This document shows positions 1-8,775 of a DNA stretch of 20,850 bases, one piece after another. How positions within the stretch are numbered: the stretch's first letter is position 1; each line of letters starts with the position of its first letter. Source of the stretch: Ophiothrix spiculata (Eukaryota > Echinodermata > Ophiuroidea > Amphilepidida > Ophiotrichidae); NCBI GenBank assembly GCA_000969725.1, contig JXSR01S015844.1. One strand, given 5' to 3'. The position numbers were made by a program, and so were the translations under genes. The notes under the pieces were generated by a model that worked only from the letters and a program-made list of their open reading frames with translations, was not told where the DNA came from and searched no databases.

Positions 1-1085
1 TACGAAGAGTGGGTTTTGGGTGTGGTCTAAAGGGGTTCGGAGAGGAGCATAAGTTGTTCAGAATCTTGAAAAGATGGCACAAAGCAGCAATGTCACGGCG
101 CTTGGACAGAGAAGGCAGATTGGATTCAGCAAGGAGGTCTTCATGAGATAGGTTCCAAGACTGCAGAATGACTCTGCATGCAAATATCTGTGTGGATTGA
201 TTCCAGCCTGTTGGTAAGAGTGATGTTCAGCGGATGAAATGTTATGCTTCCATACTCAAAGGTAGGCAGAGCAAGAGCAAGGTATAGAAACCGACGGGTG
301 GAAGATGATGCACTGTTGAATGTTCTGTGAATATAGCCGATGATTCTCCTGGCTTTCTTGCAGATGGAGTCAATGTGGACGTTCCAAGACAGACCTTCAG
401 AAATGTGGATACCCAGAAATTTCACAGAGGAAACTCTCTCGATCACCTGTTTGTTAAAAGTGAATTCGAGGTTGGGAAACGGATTCTTCTTGATGGAGAT
501 AACCATAAGTTTCGTCTTACTGGCATTGGTAGTGAGATGGTTGCTAACAAACCAGTGATGGATAGAATCGATGTCTGTCTGAAAACTGTTGATGTCGATG
601 TCGTCACAAATGGGTTTGTACAAGATGGTGTCGTCTGCATTCAGGACCAAAGAGCTATTAGGAGAAAACGAAGAAAGAGAAAGGTCATTAATGTAGATCA
701 GAAAAAGAAGAGGCCCAAGAACAGGCCTGGGGTATGCCAGACAGGACAGGAACAGGTTCAGAAGAGATGCCATGGACGGAAACAGATTGGGTTCTACCGG
801 AGAGGTATGATCTTAGCCAGCAAAGAAGAGGACCTTTAATCCCAACAGATTGAAGTTTGAGCAAAGAGGATTATGAGGGACTTTGTCAAAAGCCTTACTT
901 AGGCCAAATAAAGCAACAGCAACACTTTTCTGGTTCTCAAGATGCTTGTACCAATCATTGAGAGCTGTTAAGAGAGCATCGGATGTGGAAGATTTGTACA
1001 GAAATCCAAACTGGTGGTCAGTCAAGACATTATTGATGTCAAATCTGCCAATCAACAACCAAAAACAATTTGAGGCAGGGATCAG
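1..1085 (-). pseudogene. Decayed non-LTR retrotransposon reverse transcriptase (CR1/L2/jockey-like), 5'-truncated
   Basis: Reading leftwards, the frame from about 1058 to 865 gives the palm start LTDHQFGF and the motif A region FGLSKAFDKVPH. The next piece (about 862-730) gives LRSYLSGRTQ and a SGIPQ motif. The piece from 728 to about 175 gives VLGPLLFLIYINDL, NADDT (motif C) and the thumb-like KFLGIHIS. A last frame (about 172-1) continues with RRDIAALCHLFK off the left edge. Three frameshifts (about 865, 726 and 170) break the reading. The first catalytic Asp of motif A is Gly (codon 903-905), and the Tyr of the YADD box is Asn (639-641), so the enzyme is dead. Recognisable similarity stops near 1085, as in a 5'-truncated insertion. 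The motif order is typical of the RT domain of LINE-type elements. The exact clade is my inference. Confidence 0.93.
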
Positions 1086-1949
1086 TTGTTTTTTAAATTA
1101 ATATTCAACTTGTTGAAGATACATATTATTGTGATACAGCTTAAAGAAATCTTGTCATATTCAGTAAGTATTGCCATCTAAAAATTTCATACCAAAATCC
1201 CAACAGACATTGGTTGAACACACTCTTCAGTTTAATCACAATATAACCAATAATAACTTTCTTTCCTGTTTCCCACCCTGGAAGGCAAATGCCATCTGAG
1301 TTTTAATAAATGAGGTACTATTAGGACCTTAAGGATTAGATTTCTCCGCCTCATATTAATGATACGTTTTGACAATATGAAATAACTTCTCATCGTGGTT
1401 ATTATATAAAATACAAATTTATTTTCAATATGACAATCTTTTTGAGTGTATCATCTGACAGGTTTTATCCAGAAAATAAACCAATACTTGCACAATATCT
1501 TGCTTACCGCAGGGCCTTCTGTAGAGCTTGATATCCGGTTTCTTACTCACATAAGACGAAGACAACAACAGTAACGTGAAACATTTGGAACAGTTGAATG
1601 AACAAATAGAATAGAATTTGTATGCATATTATATTAATTGTGTTTAATACAGTGCAGTGTTCCCTCAAAGGCTTCTGGCTATGCGACAAGTTTTGACCTC
1701 ATTTTGCCGGTATTATGAATTTTTCACTCCTTATTTCTATATTATCGTTTCAAAGAGTGGTTTAATGGTTTTATTGAAAATATAATATTTCGACGGCGGC
1801 CAATTTGAATTTGAATTATGCAAATGACCTAATTTTACATCAAAATTGTTGTAACAGGTCTAGCTCCAGAAGCTATTTATGAATGAGTAGATATTAAATG
1901 TCTAACATTTACGACCAGTCATTTTAATGAAAATCTGTAAATAAAACTG
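1086..1949. other. AT-rich stretch, no gene seen
   Basis: No supported gene or repeat was recognised. A Leu/Ser-rich open frame on the minus strand around 1440-1640 is no longer than expected by chance. One octamer-like ATGCAAAT occurs near 1820 without context. Confidence 0.5.
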
Positions 1950-2338
1950 TCATGTTAGATTTTGCAATCAAAATCAAAATAAAAATACAAAATAAATACT
2001 GGGGATTTATAGTGCGCTATGCCTCCCAGATTTATAATTTCACTCGACCCCTGAACACTTTACAGGTGTTCGCTGACCACTGTGGCCCAAGTATGCACCA
2101 TTCCACACCAAGCATCATTTCATGTTCTGCGGCACCTGTAGGGGCGCTAAACCTTGATCAGCCCACATACGCACCATCGCTGCGTCGTTCGTTTCCACGA
2201 GACAATTAGCAGTTAGTTCCTGGTCCAAGGGAATTTCAAGCATACTCAACTTTTGGCACCAGCGGGGCACCAGCGGGGTTCGAACTTGGGACCTTCTGCA
2301 CAGCAGGCGGGCGCCTTACCGTTTGAGCTAACTTGACT
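1950..2338 (-). mobile_element. tRNA-derived SINE
   Basis: Read on the minus strand, the element starts with a tRNA-like head near 2338. An A box (TTAGCTCAAACGGTAAGG, 2315-2332) is followed about 30 bp later by a B box (GTTCGAACC around 2277-2285). A body of about 280 bp comes next. The 3' part contains GCGCACTATAAATCC, close to the GCGCTATATAAAT motif often found near the tail of tRNA-SINEs. It finishes in a degenerate simple tail made of TATTT and TTTTGA units (about 1955-2000). Head, unrelated body and simple tail are the classic SINE layout. The head no longer makes a clean cloverleaf, so this is not a working tRNA gene. Exact ends and target duplications could not be fixed. Confidence 0.8.
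2277..2332 (-). promoter_or_regulatory. Internal pol III promoter (A and B boxes) of the SINE
   Basis: The A box TAGCTCAAACGGTA and B box GTTCGAACC lie in the same orientation with tRNA-like spacing. Just beyond the B box, an 11-bp word (GGCACCAGCGG) is duplicated in tandem at 2255-2265 and 2266-2276. This changes the 3' acceptor side of the tRNA-like head. Confidence 0.75.
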
Positions 2339-2969
2339 GCTTTTTGTGATTTTTGCATCATTTATTTGTTCTAATCTAAGATTACATTGTTTTCACCCGT
2401 ACATCATGAATCCCACATGGGAAAATACAATCAAAATTAAAAACAACGAGCAAAGTTTTTTTAATTAAAAGGAGTTCATAAATAAAGGGACAACAGACAT
2501 AACTTAGTTACTTGTGACTAATCAAGCTGAAAACTTTTTTCTTTATATAATTTACCGATTCTATCTTAACATTGATGATATTGTCTTGGTTATATTCAGA
2601 ACTCATGACTATAATACTAGAGCAAAATGGAGAGGGTGATTTTACGCAAAAGCTGTGTTTTGCGCACAAGAGCGACACTAATGAGACGAATGAGATACAA
2701 CAAGTATATAAATCAAGCATGTTCAAATTAACCAATAAACTACAACAACACGTTTAGAGATTGTTGATGTCTTTAGAAACACCTATAAAATACGCGTCAT
2801 GTGCCATAATTTTATAGACCTTGGATTCATTCATAGCTTTACACTATCCTTATTTCTGATCCTATCAACTCAGAGTATTTGCTTAGTGAAATTCATTGTG
2901 CGCAAAAAGATTATTAACAGAGTAAAATTCTATTTTACCTTTCAGCATCCACAATCAATCTAGGCAAAA
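2339..2969. other. AT-rich stretch, no supported gene
   Basis: A 61-codon plus-strand frame at 2572-2757 has a fairly polar product (residues ...NGEGDFTQKLCFAHKSD...) but no homologue I recognise, no splice sites that stand out, and a length common by chance. Nothing else was seen. Confidence 0.45.
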
Positions 2970-3880
2970 TGCTAGGTCTGGTATACAATAGAAGTGATTA
3001 GGATATGTGACTTGCAACTAATTGCAAGTTATCACCTGGTAAATATTCTGATCATGTTTGATGTACATGTATCTATACTCCTTCATCAGCTACCAAATAT
3101 TTGGTGCCACAAGTCTTCGTTGTTACAGTATTTCCAATGCTTTTTCTATTCAGAAACGGAGGCTTGGTGGTGTAAACCATCAAATGTTGGGCATCATATA
3201 CAAAAAAACTGTGGTGCAAAATTTTTCATCACCAATAATTAAGCATCCGTTATTATAAGAAAATACATTAGAATTACTTTACCTTTATTAGATTAACACG
3301 ATTTGTTGCACTATATATTAAGTAACTCATAAGAACTTTAGATATATAGATATGGCCTTTGAGATAAAAAAATCGGTCATTTCGCGACCTGTAACTCTCG
3401 CTTAGAATATCTGATAAGATGCTTTGAGGTACAGAGAGCAAAACAATTGTAGATTAAAAACAAATAGTAAACCGGTATAGGGTTACGTCACAACAACTTT
3501 ACTCTAATCAGCATTGTTTGCTGTATTGCTACTGTTGCTTGATGTAAGTGATAACGGTACCTATGAAATTGTATCTCTTTTGAATCTGACTTATCACTTC
3601 TGGGCACAATTTAGAATCCCCTATGGGAAACGGAAAGTGTACATAAGAACGACGCATGCATAAAGTCTTAAATTGAATGCTATATTTAAAAGTAGTAGTG
3701 TGAAAATTGCACCAAATGTTGAAAAACCCAGGAACAAATGTTCAAAAGACAATCATTACTAAATGTTGATCATAAACAGCTGCTTGTTACTAGGCCAGTG
3801 ATTTTAAAATGTCATCAATTCCACAATCGATATCAAAAATAAGTCAAAATAGGAAAAACTAACCATTGAGTATTTAAGAT
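2970..3880 (+). repeat. Family F1, copy A (interspersed or decayed tandem repeat)
   Basis: This copy matches copy D (17351-17995) almost end to end. It carries about 285 bp (roughly 3025-3310) that D lacks. Shared landmarks are GGATATGTGACTTGCAACTA (start 2999), a CRE-like TTACGTCA at 3483-3490, a donor-like GTAAGTGATAA at 3544, GAATCTGACTTATCACTTC at 3582 and GCATAAAGTCTTAAATTGA at 3658. The match with D ends near 3880, just where the GATCAAA element begins. No coding frame is conserved between copies. Inside the A-only part there is a perfect 14-bp palindrome, ACCAAATATTTGGT, at about 3091-3104. What F1 is (transposon, gene 5' region or satellite) is not settled. Confidence 0.85.
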
Positions 3881-4041
3881 ACACTCTTAAAAAGAAAGGA
3901 TCAAATTGATCCCATAAAGTATCAAATATGAGCTTACCCTTTTTGGGATCAATTTTGATCCAAAATTCTCCTCAAAGTTGATCCTTTTAGGATCAAATAC
4001 ACTCCTTTTTGATCCAAAAAGGATCAAATTTGAGGAGAATC
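3881..4041. mobile_element. Small palindromic element with GATCAAA repeats
   Basis: Starts with ACACTCTTAAAAAG and then holds repeated dyads of GGATCAAA/TTTGATCC. The right part (3965-4040) is a long inverted repeat: arms of about 33 bp beginning ATTCTCCTCAAA and ending TTTGAGGAGAAT, with few mismatches around a short loop at 3998-4005. It sits exactly between the end of F1 copy A and the truncated end of the zinc-finger ORF, so it is probably a later insertion or an element end. A similar ACTCT-type head followed by short dyads is familiar to me from non-autonomous repeats in fish; that comparison is from memory and unverified. Confidence 0.65.
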
Positions 4042-4329
4042 AACCTCATTCATGCCACCATTTATGTACTTCTCATACTTTTCGTTCCATAAAACGTCAG
4101 TAGCTCTTTTTGCTTCTGCCAACATATTTAAATAACAATCATTGTCTTCTAATTCAGAACTCGCATCATCTTCTTCTTCTATGTCGCTGCTTTCGGACTT
4201 TGATTCATCTTCTGATTCATCTTTCCTCTCTTCATTCGAGTCTGATTCGCTAAATATGTCACCATCACCATCCATTGCTTGGTCTTCACCATGCATAGTT
4301 TTCATATGTCTATGTAAATTGTAATTCAT
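4024..4329 (-). pseudogene. Fragment of a zinc-finger/acidic protein ORF, cut by the adjacent palindromic element
   Basis: The 101-residue frame opens with NLHRHMKTMHGE, which reads like the second half of a C2H2 zinc finger (His and His of the HxxxxH part; the Cys pair is absent). A long Asp/Glu/Ser-rich stretch follows (about residues 20-65). It then has a helix-like segment with Trp and Lys/Tyr, WNEKYEKYINGGM (about residues 81-93). The last five residues (DSPQI) come from the neighbouring GATCAAA element at 4024-4041, so the natural reading stops at about 4042. Upstream of the first Met there is an in-frame stop, with no clear splice acceptor. From memory, multicopy proteins with a C2H2 finger, an acidic tract and a WNEKYEKY-like segment occur in marine invertebrate genomes. 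I infer a captured or retroposed fragment, not a working gene. Confidence 0.5.
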
Positions 4330-4344
4330 AGGGTGAGATTAATG

Positions 4345-4607
4345 CAACTAGACGAGATTAATGAATGCGTATAAGTTACCAACTGGCCAATCAGATTTAC
4401 AATTTCAACGTGTACTTAACGCAAAGTGTATTCATGGACATAGTATTTTTTATTTAGATGTGATTTTTAGACTTCATCAACCACAAATAAACTTGATGCG
4501 CACCAACCACAATTGGTTATTATAAACGTGTGGCGGGGTTAAAGCTAACGACATTTGCATTGCAATTATGTAATATAAGTCTACTAATACATTTTTACAT
4601 CAAGGAT
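4345..4607. repeat. Family F2, copy 1
   Basis: Closely matches 20133-20408 over its whole length, starting CTAGACGAGATTAATGAATG and ending near ACATCAA. Contains a CCAAT-type box (GGCCAATCAGATTT near 4385) flanked by arms GCGTATAAGTTAC and GTACTTAACGC that are weakly inverted. It lies directly upstream of the zinc-finger fragment on the minus strand, so it may have been that element's 5' region. The word GAGATTAATG is duplicated at the left border (about 4334 and 4354). Confidence 0.8.
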
Positions 4608-4678
4608 ACACCAAAATGTATCCTTAGTCCTTAGACCTTGTTGAAAAGGTATCACTGAAATTCAATAATTTTTCCAGA

Positions 4679-4737
4679 AGGACCACGAGCAGCGAGCGAC
4701 GCCCTCCCTGCTCGCTTAGCTCGCGACCCGTGATCCT
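4679..4737. repeat. GC-rich inverted repeat (hairpin)
   Basis: Outer arms AGGACCACG and CGTGATCCT and inner arms AGCGAGC and GCTCGCT pair around a loop of about 12 nt. It is a sharp GC island in AT-rich DNA. A tRNA or other RNA gene was not recognised. Confidence 0.6.
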
Positions 4738-4988
4738 ACTAGACGGAATAAACTAAAATGTTCGTACGAAGTATTGTGACCATGGTCTAAGATATATGTT
4801 TACCAATGGTTGTGTTTATAAAAAATATGGAAATCTGTTTCCATACATTTACATAGAAAATGATTGAAAGATATCGACGAATCAAAGAAGCATACATTCA
4901 CTCTTCGTATGTTCAAATCTCAAATGCCACAGTACTCTAAGTCAGTCATTCTCAGATTGATTCTTGCCGTCTCTTGAGAGTTGCTGTC

Positions 4989-5130
4989 GATGTAGGTTAT
5001 TTTGAAAGAGACAGTTCAGATTATTTACACTTTAGCATCCTTGTTTCGATTATCAAACATCAAAAACATCCTTTGGGTGGGATTTAGATAGCACAATGGA
5101 TTAGTTTTGTTGTAGCATGGTACTTTTGAG
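4989..5130. repeat. Module X, copy 1
   Basis: Aligns with 9586-9716. Shared words include AGAGACAGTTCAGATT, a CATCCTTTGGG/CGTCCTTTGGG block, ATTTAGATAGCA and GTTGTAG. Diverged, with small gaps; no coding frame. Confidence 0.75.
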
Positions 5131-5730
5131 TAAACCAATTAAATTCGAGTCTTGCACACACTCGGTTTACTTTTTATAATACAAACTCATATTTATAGAT
5201 TCACGTATCCCTGATGAGTTTTGTGTAATTGTAATCAAAGATGAATATTGTGTGATCGAGTATCCTACACGTTAGATGTTTAACTTCATGCAATAATGCC
5301 TATAGATTCTACTTCGCTGGTGCAAATGTAATCATCTAAGTTTAGCTGGTGGGTTTCCTGGTGTACATATCAATGGTTTATTACCATGATTTAAAGACCA
5401 AAAGAATGATATCAAAATTTGGTAAACTGATTCGAATCCTTAAAGAGGTTGGTGTACTATTACCCTCGTGTTGATATAATATACAAATATATACTGGCTT
5501 GAAGATATCTGGTTAAAACTATGGACCTGAAGTTACTAAAATTAAGCTATTTTACTGATGAGCGCAGCCCCAAAGTAAATAGCTTAATTTTAGTCACCGG
5601 CGGACAATAATTTAATACAGAGATCAGAAATATGTCAGTATATATTTGTTTGTATTCAACATCAACGTTTCGCCTATTAAAGCATTGTATCAATGTTGTT
5701 ACCTATCTGAAACACCTGTAAGGAAATATC
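5131..5730. other. AT-rich stretch with one hairpin, no gene
   Basis: No gene was recognised apart from the hairpin listed separately at 5535-5594. A weak dyad GTAAACC...GGTTTAC spans about 5132-5170. Confidence 0.5.
5535..5594. repeat. Long hairpin, 21-bp arms
   Basis: Left arm ACTAAAATTAAGCTATTTTACT (5535-5556, given in part) pairs fully with 5574-5594 except for one bulged T. The loop is 17 nt (5557-5573) and GC-richer than the arms. The left arm and loop junction reads CTGATGAG. See findings for why this is not called a hammerhead ribozyme. Confidence 0.85.
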
Positions 5731-6018
5731 AGAAAGAGAGACCAAAACAATAACTGTTGATTAAAAACAAAAAATAAACCGGTATAGGGTTACGTCACAA
5801 CAACTTCACTCTAATCAGCATTGTTGTTATACGGCTACTATTGCTTGCTGTAAGTGATAATGGTACACAAGAAATTATATCTCTTTTGAATCTGACTTAT
5901 CACTTCTGGGCACAATTTACAATCCCTTTCGGGAGACAGAAAATGTGGTTAAAAACGATGTTTGCATAAAGTCTTAAATTGAAAGCCATATTTCAAAAGT
6001 GCAAGTGTTAAAATTGCC
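5731..6018 (+). repeat. Family F1, copy B
   Basis: Carries the F1 landmarks in order: TTACGTCA at 5790, GTAAGTGATAA at 5850, GAATCTGACTTATCACTTC at 5888 and GCATAAAGTCTTAAATTGA at 5964. The distance between the last two landmarks is 76 bp, as in copies A and C. Similarity fades near AAAATTGCC at 6018. Confidence 0.88.
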
Positions 6019-6648
6019 GTTATCAGAAGTGCTCAGATATAAGTGTTGAAACGGGAAGAAATGGTGTTCATACTGTTTTTCCTATCTATGGATGTGAATA
6101 TTCATAGGAAAACTATTTTTAAAAACATAATTTGCACTACAGTATGAAATGGTTTTATTATATTAGTAAAATATCAGTACTGATATCGATGGTTGAGAGC
6201 ATAAGACCGTATGTGTATAACAACCATCCCAAGGTCAACAAAAATTTCTAGGGAATTATTTGATGAATTTTTCATTTTGAAAGGACTACAGGTATACGTA
6301 ATTTTTCGTTCCAAGTGATGGTTTGTTTACATCATTCATGTTAAAAGACCCATTGTTGTTACGCAGACACGGACTTGTAGCTCTCCTTCAACCCTCGATT
6401 TATTTGAGTTACATATGAGTAAGAAAAAGATTTCGAAATACATGATTTTCTCAATCGGTAATAAAAGGTGGTCAAAGTAGAACCAACCAGTATTTGAAAG
6501 ATTTATCTCCCTCGCCTTTATACATGTTATATTGATACATTTGTAGGAATATTTATGAACTACACTAGTCACAACACTTTAAAATTAATGTATTATGTAT
6601 GCATCTTCAGGGAATCAAGGTCTCGTTCATTGTTTTATATATACATTT
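6019..6648. other. AT-rich stretch, no gene; one 16-bp palindrome
   Basis: A perfect palindrome ATATCAGTACTGATAT lies at 6171-6186. An imperfect dyad GTTTTTCCTAT...ATAGGAAAAC lies at about 6077-6113. The 78-codon minus frame at 6336-6572 has no recognisable product. Confidence 0.5.
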
Positions 6649-7275
6649 ATTCCCTATTTTGCCAAATCGACACTGCTTTGATGTTTAAGACGATATTTAC
6701 CGATGTGAAATATATTTGCTGCAAAACTGTCAGTAAGACTGGTATACGTCACAAAATTACGTACCAATTTGAGGACTGTGTTACCTACTTACACTAATTG
6801 ATTAAGTTGTAAATCGTTTCATTTCATTTTTGTTTTCCATTAAACAAATGCAAATAAAACAAGGAATTGATGAGGTACAACAATAAGCAAAAGCATGTTG
6901 TGACCCTTTAACCACAAACGGTTTTGCAGTTTTAGACGATATTTGCAGAAATATATCTGTTGCAAAAATGTCAGTAATTCTGGTACAGCACAAAATGACG
7001 GTGACAGACATCTCTTAATAGTTGCAAGTTGCCAGTTCTCCAAAACGCTAAAGAGCATGTTACTATTCTTTTGCATTTTCTATTTTGAATCAGATAAATT
7101 TCTTCTATATATTACTGAAGAGCTAGTAAGAGTTGTACCAACTTACTCAATTTGAGGACTGTGTACCAACTTACAATATTTGTGTAGTTAATCATTTCAG
7201 TTAATTTTTTCCATCAAAAAGTATAAATGAAAAAGAGATGGAGGAGGTATGATAATCACAAGCCTGTGAAAATGT
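6649..7275. repeat. Module Y, two tandem diverged copies
   Basis: The first copy (6649-6905) and second copy (about 6921-7275) share, in order, GACGATATTT (6689 and 6935), a TGCAAAA(a/c)TGTCAGTAA block, AATTTGAGGACTGTGT (6766 and 7149) and a GA(t)GGAGGTA-like end with AAGC. The second copy is longer by about 137 bp between the second and third landmarks (roughly 7005-7140). The opening CCTATTTTGCCAA also recurs at 18701. Open frames here are short and not conserved. Confidence 0.7.
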
Positions 7276-7410
7276 TGAACATCCTTACGTTACAAACACT
7301 CAAAAATTACATTCACAAATAATAACAAATTTTAACAAAGAAAGATAATCCATGATTAAAATAATCTCTCTTGAAACTCATGCAAAACACCATATTTTAA
7401 CCATATCTGC

Positions 7411-7700
7411 AGGATGTTGCAATTAGCATATGACGCTTCTTTTTTAACACATCTGACGAGTATTCCTATATGTGTACCGCCGCGGCAAAAGGGTCCAGTT
7501 GTCGACTCCTACATGTTGCTCATTGTAGCATATCTGATATATACAAATACCATACATTAGATATGCTACAAGGAGCAACATGTACGAGCCGACAACTGGA
7601 CCCTTTTGCCGCGGCGGTACACATATGTGTTAATGTGTCAGAGAATGCAAAAGTAGAGGTGGGAACTTGTCAAGTAATGTGCCTGTAATTTAATCAGAGT
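7411..7700. repeat. Module Z, copy 1 (interrupted by a hairpin element)
   Basis: Flanks 7411-7470 and 7624-7700 align with 11061-11222. Shared words are GCATAT(g/c)ACGC, CATC(t)GACGA, GTGTTAA(t/g)GTGTC, AGTAGAGGT, AACTTG and GTAATTTAATCAGA. The central 153 bp has no counterpart in copy 2. Confidence 0.75.
7471..7623. mobile_element. 153-bp hairpin element with 65-bp inverted arms (MITE-like insertion)
   Basis: Arms 7471-7535 and 7559-7623 pair at 62 of 65 positions around a 23-nt loop. The ends read TGTGTACC...GGTACACA, and each end abuts a TA, consistent with a TA target duplication as in Tc1/mariner-type MITEs. The tips are GC-rich (CCGCCGCGGC), unlike the flanks. The paralogous module Z copy at 11 kb shows the matching site without the element, which supports insertion. 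The high arm identity suggests a recent origin or strong constraint. It encodes no protein. A processed small-RNA hairpin is a possible alternative. Confidence 0.85.
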
Positions 7701-8019
7701 AAGTGGGGATATGGAAATTAAATACCTGAAATTATCTGCCGGAAATTGAATAGAGCTTGATTATACAGGGAGTACCAAAAAAGAACTTGATTCACATTCA
7801 ACGCATTGATTCTCCATTTTATACAAATCTTTAAAATATGCTTTTGAGCCACAATCTTAAAAAAACCCATTTTAATATTTTTTATAATCAAAAGAAATTG
7901 ACCAAACCATTCTCAATATGTTCATTTGAATACAATTTGTGTTTTTCATTTCTTCCCATGAACTCGGCATAAGCCCTATTGCAATTTAAAATAATCTGTG
8001 CAGTAATTCATTCGATAAT
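7701..8019. other. AT-rich stretch, no gene
   Basis: Nothing was recognised. If the minus-strand gene model at 8020-8357 is right, this is its 3' flank. No clear AATAAA signal was found close to the stop. Confidence 0.45.
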
Positions 8020-8357
8020 TTATCCATGATCGGTTTCTAATGCTTTTCTGATTCGATCAATGTTTGCTTGTGTGTTTATCGCACCTTTTTCTGGCGATAA
8101 GATTGTTCCAGACTGTGCTCCTTGCGTTGTTGTTTTTGCAGCTTTTTGAAAACCTGGTATAGATTAATTTCAATATGTGTTTAAAAATACCCTTTGGCAT
8201 GAGTTCGCGATGTTGATAAGTAAACTTTGGAAACAGTTAACCAATTAAACAGCGACCGATTTGTACAGCTCTGTCCAGGGCTTGTCCAAATCTATCAAAT
8301 TTGGCTTCAACCAGGGTTTCACTTTTCCGGCCAACAATATAAACCAAATATCTCGAG
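8020..8357 (-). CDS. Candidate last two exons of an unknown gene
   Basis: Not a recognised family. Exon 1 would be 8242-8357, after an acceptor TTAG. It gives residues such as YLVYIVGRKSETLVEAKFD and FGQALDRAVQIGR. An 88-bp intron (GTTAAC at 8241 to CAG at 8154) separates it from exon 2 (8020-8153), which gives AAKTTTQGAQSGTILSPEKG and NIDRIRKALETDHG, then TAA at 8020-8022. The phase-1 junction keeps the frame (G plus GT makes Gly). For: both pieces are clearly richer in Ala, Gly, Asp, Glu and Arg than chance frames in this AT-rich DNA, and local GC is visibly higher. Against: the donor GTTAAC and the acceptor tracts are weak, no upstream exon or start was found, and open stretches of this length are common by chance. 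An old pseudogene is equally possible. Confidence 0.3.
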
Positions 8358-8645
8358 CTAAGTTACATTTTGTCAAGGGGTCTCAAGAACTGCCTTAGTC
8401 GATAATCCTCTATTGAATGGAAGAGGTAATACTGCTACATGTCATGCATAAGCAGATCAATATGTAGATGGTTCAAAATTTGTTTTGATAAATGTTTATG
8501 ATTTAAAAAGAAATGTGCAGAAATAAAATATCATTTTCGTATTATTAACATACGATAAAAGTATTTGTACGGAGTATAAAGTGAGTTTCGCTTTTAAATG
8601 TAAATGAATTTGATGAGAAACTTGGGAAAGTTTTGTCACCGTACA

Positions 8646-8775
8646 TGAATCTGACTTATCACTTCAGGGCACGATTTAGAATCGCTTAAAGGAGACAGAC
8701 AGTGTAAATTAGAACGCCGCATGCATAAAGTCTTAAATTGAAACCCACCATTCAAAGTTTAAGTGTGAAAATTGT
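8646..8775 (+). repeat. Family F1, copy C (short)
   Basis: Retains GAATCTGACTTATCACTTC (8647) and GCATAAAGTCTTAAATTGA (8723), 76 bp apart, and ends at GTGTGAAAATTG. The CRE-like and donor-like upstream half is missing, so it is a truncated copy. Confidence 0.85.

Noticed and set aside
327..839. 170-codon plus-strand frame
   Set aside because: It is the antisense shadow of the reverse-transcriptase relic.
2266..2338. Functional tRNA gene
   Set aside because: A and B boxes are good, but arm pairing is poor and the acceptor end carries an 11-bp duplication; it fits a SINE head.
2572..2757. 61-codon plus-strand frame
   Set aside because: Length is within chance expectation, and overlapping minus frame 2508-2735 is equally open.
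5535..5594. Hammerhead ribozyme
   Set aside because: CTGATGAG is present, but the flanking arms pair directly with each other, GAAA is replaced by CAAA and there is no room for stem III.
7470..7688. 72-codon plus-strand frame
   Set aside because: It runs through both arms of the 153-bp hairpin, so its openness reflects the inverted repeat and not coding.
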